The notes under the pieces were generated by a model. The model was not told the DNA's origin, searched no databases, and saw nothing but the letters and a program-made list of their open reading frames with translations. DNA of 12,716 nucleotides from an uncultured Bacteroides sp. (GTDB lineage Bacteria > Bacteroidota > Bacteroidia > Bacteroidales > Bacteroidaceae): contig USQO01000063.1 in the NCBI GenBank assembly GCA_900556845.1, forward strand, positions 1 to 12,716. Reading direction: 5' to 3'. Of the stretch, positions 7,972-12,716 are shown piece after piece (position 1 is the stretch's first letter; each line of letters opens with the position of its first letter). A program made the translations under genes and the position numbers.

Positions 7972-10041
7972 ATGAACGATAAAAAGACAATAATAAGTTA
8001 TATACTTTGGGTAGGTGTTTGGATGCTTGTGGCGGGCAGCACAATTGCTGCTAATGCCGCAAATAATAATCAGCCACAAGTAACTTTTCAATCTTTATTG
8101 CGGGAAATGGTAGACCGTAAGCACCTTGCTGAATTTCCAGTAAAACCTTATCGCACCTTGCAGGCCAGTAGTTATAACAGGGCTTCGGTTTCACCCGATT
8201 TGCCAGGATGGTTTGCTGATTCTGATGGTGTATTTTGTATTCGTACGGAAAAAAATAAGCATGGTGAAACGGAGTGGGTGCTGATGGAGGATGATGGTCC
8301 TGGTGCCATTACTAAAATATGGGCTGTTTGCTTTTACTATGGGCTGAACGATACAAAGGGTGCCAATCTGAAAATCTATATTGATGGTAGTGATGAGCCG
8401 GTAATTAGTGGCAATTTCTTCGAATTTGTCAAGGGACAATCGTTTGTCAAACCACCTTTAGCCGTGGAGACCCGTCGTGCGGGTAACTCTTATTTACCTA
8501 TACCTTATGCTCGTGGATGTAAAGTTACGATGGATAAGAAGGTTTTTTACAACATTATTAATTACCGTAGTTATCCAGATGGAACTGATGTGAAGAGCTT
8601 TAGTATGGAAGATTTCCGGAATTCTAAATTACTGATAGATAGTGTAAGCACAGTTCTTTCTGAAGGTGTGTACAGTAAGCAGCTATCGGCTAGTAATCCT
8701 GAAAGTAAAACTGTTAAACAAACGATTTTACCAGGTAAATCGACAGAATTGATCCTTAATGGTAGGAACCGTGCCATTGAACAGCTTGTTTTCCGATTGG
8801 AGGCTTCAGATTTGCCTCAAGCCTTGCGTTCAACAGTATTGGAGATTTCATTTGATGGTGAAGAGGCGGTTTGGACTCCTTTAGGTGATTTCTTTAACAT
8901 TGGTGTCGGTTTGAAGCCATATAAAATGTGGGAAAGGGCAGTACAGGAAGATGGTAAGATGATTTGTCGGTGGGTGATGCCATTCCGTAAAGAGGCTGAG
9001 TTGAGAGTACGAAATTTAGGGAAACAGGAAGTGATGGTTCATATGGAAGCTACTACGACTTCTTATAAATGGACTGAGAATTCGATGTATTTCCATTCGA
9101 ACTGGCGGATTGATGATCCTACACCCACATTCCCTCTCTTTGACTATAATCTGATAAAGGTGAAAGGTAAAGGTATTTATGTAGGTGACCAGTTTACTGT
9201 TCTGAATCCGGCTGAAGGCTGGTGGGGTGAGGGCGACGAAAAAGTTTATGTAGATAATGATACGTTTCCTTCTCATTTTGGTACCGGAACAGAAGATTAC
9301 TATGGTTGGGCAGGCGGAGTAGTGCCCAATCCTGTAGATGAATTCCATGTACCTTTCCTGAGTAATGTTCGTGTGGCTGCCCCTAATTCGAAAGGTTATA
9401 ATACTTGTACTCGTACCCGTTCTCTGGATGCGATTCCTTTTACTGAATCACTGGATTTCAACATTGAGTCCTCTGCCGGAAAACGTACAAACTGGTTTCA
9501 TTTGCAGTACGCTGTTAATACATACTGGTATGCCTGTCCGGGTGCTGAATCAAATCGTAAGCCTTTGCCTGAGATGGCGGCACGCAGGATTACTACTTTA
9601 GAGGAATTAGAAGCTTACAATGAACGATGCAAAGCAAACAAATATGTATTTCCAGATGCCATTGAGGCAGAGAATCTTCCTACTTACCACTTGGATGCTG
9701 GTGTAGAAGATATTGTTTGTATGAGTGTATGGGGAGATTTGAGTAATGGGGATGCTAAATGTTTTCGGTTTAACCATTCTGGGGCTGCTGTTTCGGTTAA
9801 GCTTACAGAGCTTTTTAATGATATTTCGTTAAGAGTTTGTCTTCTTACTGGTGGTGATTGTGGTATGTTTGATATTCTCGTCAATCAGCAAGTTATTCGT
9901 ACTGTTGATTTGAAGGCAGAGCATTCGGCCGTTGTTACTCTTGATTTGGGTATTCATTCTCCAGTAAATAATACATTGGAAATTGGTTTCGTAAATAAAA
10001 AGACGGGTAACTTGGGCATAGATTATTTTATTATAAAGTGA
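7972..10041 (+). CDS. GH172 (DUF2961) family glycoside hydrolase with C-terminal CBM-like domain
   Basis: This 689-residue secreted protein belongs to the DUF2961 family, now CAZy GH172, whose characterised members act on alpha-D-fructofuranosides (difructose dianhydride I synthase/hydrolase) and alpha-D-arabinofuranosides. The signal peptide (about 1-29, ending IAANA) has no lipobox, so the protein is likely soluble in the periplasm. The double jelly-roll core spans about 40-525. It contains EDDGPGAITKIWA (106-118) and the family signature WWGEGDEK...GTGTEDYYGWAGG (417-449). Glu420 (codon 9229) and Glu441 (codon 9292) are 21 residues apart, the same spacing as the catalytic pair I recall for the Bifidobacterium enzyme (Glu270 and Glu291), so the active site looks intact. 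Residues about 560-689, starting DAIEAENL and ending GIDYFIIK, resemble a CBM6/35-type beta-sandwich. The true substrate is not predictable from sequence. The gene lies downstream of a terminator and 15 bases before the next gene. Confidence 0.9.
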   Translation: MNDKKTIISYILWVGVWMLVAGSTIAANAANNNQPQVTFQSLLREMVDRKHLAEFPVKPYRTLQASSYNRASVSPDLPGWFADSDGVFCIRTEKNKHGETEWVLMEDDGPGAITKIWAVCFYYGLNDTKGANLKIYIDGSDEPVISGNFFEFVKGQSFVKPPLAVETRRAGNSYLPIPYARGCKVTMDKKVFYNIINYRSYPDGTDVKSFSMEDFRNSKLLIDSVSTVLSEGVYSKQLSASNPESKTVKQTILPGKSTELILNGRNRAIEQLVFRLEASDLPQALRSTVLEISFDGEEAVWTPLGDFFNIGVGLKPYKMWERAVQEDGKMICRWVMPFRKEAELRVRNLGKQEVMVHMEATTTSYKWTENSMYFHSNWRIDDPTPTFPLFDYNLIKVKGKGIYVGDQFTVLNPAEGWWGEGDEKVYVDNDTFPSHFGTGTEDYYGWAGGVVPNPVDEFHVPFLSNVRVAAPNSKGYNTCTRTRSLDAIPFTESLDFNIESSAGKRTNWFHLQYAVNTYWYACPGAESNRKPLPEMAARRITTLEELEAYNERCKANKYVFPDAIEAENLPTYHLDAGVEDIVCMSVWGDLSNGDAKCFRFNHSGAAVSVKLTELFNDISLRVCLLTGGDCGMFDILVNQQVIRTVDLKAEHSAVVTLDLGIHSPVNNTLEIGFVNKKTGNLGIDYFIIK

Positions 10042-10056
10042 TACAATTGTTGTAAT

Positions 10057-12528
10057 ATGCAAAAGAAGGTTATGAAAAATATATATATATTTTTGTCGTT
10101 TTTAAGTTTTTCTTTATTCTCTTCATTTGGGCAATCGTCTGATTTGGTAGATGACCCGCACAAAGAATGGTGTTATTTGAAAAAGTCAACAACCGTGATA
10201 GGTATGCCATTTCATCCACAGGTGACTGAAGTAACCTATGATGGCTCGCTTTATACTGGCTATGCGGAACTATGTTTCGGTTATGGTAAAAATGATACTC
10301 CAGTGCTGATCCGTCAGAAAACATTTGAAGAAGGATGGATTCCTGTTGTTGGGGATAAGTGGCAGGAAGGAGATTTGAAGTATGGCCTTAAAATGTTTTC
10401 TGCTCCCTTGTCTCCAGAAGATGTGAGCAATTGCGTAAACTTTGTAAAATATTCAGTGACAAATACAGGAAAAGAAGTAGAGGAAGCTTATCTTACGGTG
10501 GCTACACGCGGAAAAGTAGATGATTATCGTCTTGCAAAGCTGAAAGATTTTTCTGAAAACGATCTTTATGAAGTGAAGAATAATGCTTTGTATAAAAATG
10601 ATAAGCTGATATTTTCATTTGCAGACGGGTATGATAAGATTGAGGCTGTTAAGGGTATTCCTTTCAGTAAGCCTTTTACTGCTGCATCTATGCAAATAGC
10701 TGAGAATACGCGCAGTGCAATCGTATATTACAAAAAACGACTGAAACCAGGTGAATCAGCTGAAATCTTTTTTAGAATGCCGTGTGTACCGGTGATGGAT
10801 AAAACGATGGTAAATAGAATCTTAAATGCAGACTATAACCATTATTATCAGGCAACAATAGGATTTTGGAAAAAACTGGTTGCTGCCGACACTTATTTTG
10901 AGATTCCGGAAAAGAGAATTCAAGATGCTCAAAGAGCCTCTATGGTTCATCTGTTATTGGCTACACGTACTTTCCCTGATGGATGGAATACACAGACCGA
11001 TGGTATTCCATACCCAAATTTTTTCTTGACTTCCGGACCGCAAATGTCAATGGCATATCTTACAAATGGTTGTCCGGATTATGCTAAAATGATTGTTCGG
11101 AATGCAATTAAGCAGCAAGAACCGGATGGATTGTATTTCGATAAATCTTTGGCTCATGGAGGTATTATTCCAACAGCTCATGGACATATCATGTATATGA
11201 CTGCTGCATACTATTTGATTACCCGTGATAAAGCATTGGGTGAAGAGGTATTTCCCAGCCTGGTAAGAGCCATTGAGTACTTGAGCAATGAGACCAATAA
11301 AAATAAATACGGATTGCTGCCACCCACTTATCCTTATGATAATGAAATGATTGATGGCCATTATGCTTGTAATAATTATTGGGCATTGTTGGGATTGCGT
11401 TTTTGTATCAGGATGGCTAGAGATTTAGGACATACAGAAGTTTTACAGGAATGGGAGACTTTGGAAAAGAAATACACAAAGTCTATTCTTGATGGTATAG
11501 AATATTCTGTAAAAGAAGATGGATATGTGCCGACAGGCCTGTATGAATTTATTACAGGTAAGAAAGCCAGAAGAGGGTTTAATGAATATCAGTGTAACAG
11601 CGATTGGGAGAATATGTTGCTGGCTTATCCTACAGAGTTGCTTCCTGCAGAACATCCTTACGTTAAAGGTAGTTTGAAGCATATTCGCAAAGGTTATGGT
11701 GAAGGTATTATGACCTATCGTCACGGGCAACATTTGCATCAATATATTACAGCAAATCTGATTGAACAGTATATGGTGCAAGGTGAACAAAGACAAGCCT
11801 TGATTGATTTTTATCATTTAATCCTTCATTCGGGTTCTACACATGAGGGGTTTGAGAACTTGGTTATTCCTTGGAAAGACCGAATGGTGGATCCTCATTG
11901 TCCAACTCCACATGCTTGGGCTTCAGCAAAAACAGCTTTTCTAATCAGAAACTTCTTATTGTATGAATATGGTGGAAGAGCTGGTATCGAAGATGGAAGG
12001 GATTTGTATTTGTTTCCTGTTGTATCACCGGAATGGGCTAAAGATGGTGATTATATTACAATTCATAATGCTCCTACAGAAATGGGACTGGTTTCAGCAA
12101 AAATGGAATTTAAGAAAAATCGGGCTGAAATTACTTTCAATGCAAAATATACGGATAAACCACAGAGCGTTAAAATAAGAATCCCTTATTTTAAGACATT
12201 GAAATCTTTTAAGACCGATGCTTCACAGTCTTATGTTGAGGATGGATGTATTGTTCTGTCACCAGATTTTAAGAAGCTTCGTATAGAATGGAATAATAAT
12301 CAGGAAGCTCATAGGGGGACTTCAGAATTTTTACTGGAATCCTATAGAGCGTGTGACACTTTTGAAGGAATAGATGACAATGGTGTCCAAATTATTAAAG
12401 AGCATACTCCTTTTTTATTGAAGGATGAACGAAAGAATGCAATTGAGCCGTTGAACTTCGAGTTGGTGAAGAAATGTTTCTTGAAGGAATTTGAAAGACG
12501 TACTTCTATTCATTCTAAAACAAATTGA
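10057..12528 (+). CDS. Secreted putative six-hairpin (alpha/alpha)6-barrel glycosidase, family unassigned
   Basis: I do not recognise a named family for this 823-residue protein, but its layout suggests a secreted carbohydrate-active enzyme. After the signal peptide (NIYIFLSFLSFSLFSSFGQ, no lipobox) come an all-beta region (about 30-245), a helical region (about 255-640) and a second short beta domain (about 645-745), the order found in GH65/GH78/GH95-type enzymes. The helical part has typical landmarks: TFPDGWNTQTDG (305-316), YPYDNEMIDGHYACNNYWAL (425-444), HEGFENL (596-602) and PHAWASAKTAFLIRNFLLYE (618-637), the last like the end of the barrel in rhamnosidase-type enzymes. Candidate catalytic acids are Asp308, Glu430, Asp434, Glu597 and Glu600; none is proven. 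A tail of about 75 residues follows the second beta domain. The start is uncertain: ATG at 10072 gives a cleaner signal peptide and has AGAAGG just before it. It starts 15 bases after the GH172 stop, so the two are probably one transcript. Confidence 0.8.
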   Translation: MQKKVMKNIYIFLSFLSFSLFSSFGQSSDLVDDPHKEWCYLKKSTTVIGMPFHPQVTEVTYDGSLYTGYAELCFGYGKNDTPVLIRQKTFEEGWIPVVGDKWQEGDLKYGLKMFSAPLSPEDVSNCVNFVKYSVTNTGKEVEEAYLTVATRGKVDDYRLAKLKDFSENDLYEVKNNALYKNDKLIFSFADGYDKIEAVKGIPFSKPFTAASMQIAENTRSAIVYYKKRLKPGESAEIFFRMPCVPVMDKTMVNRILNADYNHYYQATIGFWKKLVAADTYFEIPEKRIQDAQRASMVHLLLATRTFPDGWNTQTDGIPYPNFFLTSGPQMSMAYLTNGCPDYAKMIVRNAIKQQEPDGLYFDKSLAHGGIIPTAHGHIMYMTAAYYLITRDKALGEEVFPSLVRAIEYLSNETNKNKYGLLPPTYPYDNEMIDGHYACNNYWALLGLRFCIRMARDLGHTEVLQEWETLEKKYTKSILDGIEYSVKEDGYVPTGLYEFITGKKARRGFNEYQCNSDWENMLLAYPTELLPAEHPYVKGSLKHIRKGYGEGIMTYRHGQHLHQYITANLIEQYMVQGEQRQALIDFYHLILHSGSTHEGFENLVIPWKDRMVDPHCPTPHAWASAKTAFLIRNFLLYEYGGRAGIEDGRDLYLFPVVSPEWAKDGDYITIHNAPTEMGLVSAKMEFKKNRAEITFNAKYTDKPQSVKIRIPYFKTLKSFKTDASQSYVEDGCIVLSPDFKKLRIEWNNNQEAHRGTSEFLLESYRACDTFEGIDDNGVQIIKEHTPFLLKDERKNAIEPLNFELVKKCFLKEFERRTSIHSKTN

Positions 12529-12547
12529 TTTATATTATCTTAGTGTT

Positions 12548-12716
12548 ATGATTGGCAAAAAAGTAATTCATTTTTTTATATTTTTTTCTTTGGGAGGAAT
12601 AAATCTTCTTGCCCAAGAAAAAATAACCAACGCATTCGAGGATTTACAGCGTACAGGTGTGGTAAAGGAGGAAGCATCTGAGATGCGACAGGCTGCGTCA
12701 TCCGAACAGATGAAAG
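12548..12716 (+). CDS. 5' end of a secreted protein, cut by the window edge
   Basis: An open frame starts at ATG 12548 and runs 56 codons without a stop to the end of the window. The first residues form a convincing signal peptide: MIGKK, then a hydrophobic stretch (VIHFFIFFSLGGINLLAQ) with cleavage near LLAQ-EK. It has no lipobox. What follows is polar and probably helical (NAFEDLQRTGVVKEEASEMRQ). It lies 19 bases after the previous stop on the same strand, so it is probably the next gene of this operon. Too little is present to assign a family; it may be another enzyme or binding protein of the PUL. Confidence 0.72.
   Translation, partial: MIGKKVIHFFIFFSLGGINLLAQEKITNAFEDLQRTGVVKEEASEMRQAASSEQMK

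Noticed and set aside
9016..9348. Antisense open frame of 110 codons opposite the GH172 gene
   Set aside because: It lies entirely within the catalytic region of a well-supported gene and its translation has no recognisable motif; it is a by-product of the coding strand.
11443..11817. Antisense open frame of 124 codons opposite the six-hairpin gene
   Set aside because: It is the longest antisense frame but fully overlaps a real gene with a coherent protein sequence. Its translation is rich in Ile, Phe and Cys without domain logic.

Overview
This window looks like part of a polysaccharide utilization locus (PUL) from a gut-type Bacteroidota, most likely Bacteroides or a close relative. The evidence is a tandem SusC/SusD-type pair followed by secreted glycoside hydrolases on the same strand, AT-rich DNA, weak or absent Shine-Dalgarno sequences, and Bacteroides-type signal peptides and lipoboxes. 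All six genes supported here are on the + strand. I see no mobile element, tRNA, rRNA or CRISPR array.

Layout: positions 1-253 are a non-coding leader with an 11-bp hairpin. Next comes a SusC-type TonB-dependent transporter with an N-terminal STN signalling domain (254-3730), then its SusD-type lipoprotein partner 13 bases later (3744-5477). An 88-base gap holds a perfect 14-bp stem-loop, followed by a GH89 alpha-N-acetylglucosaminidase lipoprotein (5566-7833). A 138-base gap holds a textbook intrinsic terminator, followed by a GH172/DUF2961 enzyme with a C-terminal CBM-like module (7972-10041). Then come an 823-residue secreted protein that reads as a six-hairpin (alpha/alpha)6 glycosidase of no family I can name (10057-12528) and the first 56 codons of another secreted protein, cut by the window edge (12548 onward).

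How the parts probably work together: SusD and SusC capture a glycan at the cell surface and import it through the outer membrane. The GH89 enzyme would remove terminal alpha-linked GlcNAc. The GH172 enzyme would remove an alpha-furanoside such as alpha-D-arabinofuranose or alpha-D-fructofuranose. The six-hairpin protein would attack a further, unknown linkage. The STN domain on SusC points to trans-envelope control by an anti-sigma/ECF sigma pair, presumably encoded outside the window. No good housekeeping-type Bacteroides promoter is visible before susC, which fits that.

The most interesting points are the pairing of an alpha-GlcNAc-ase with a furanosidase-family enzyme and an unassigned six-hairpin enzyme, which does not match a standard mucin or heparan-sulfate locus, and the two strong RNA structures that divide the operon into segments.
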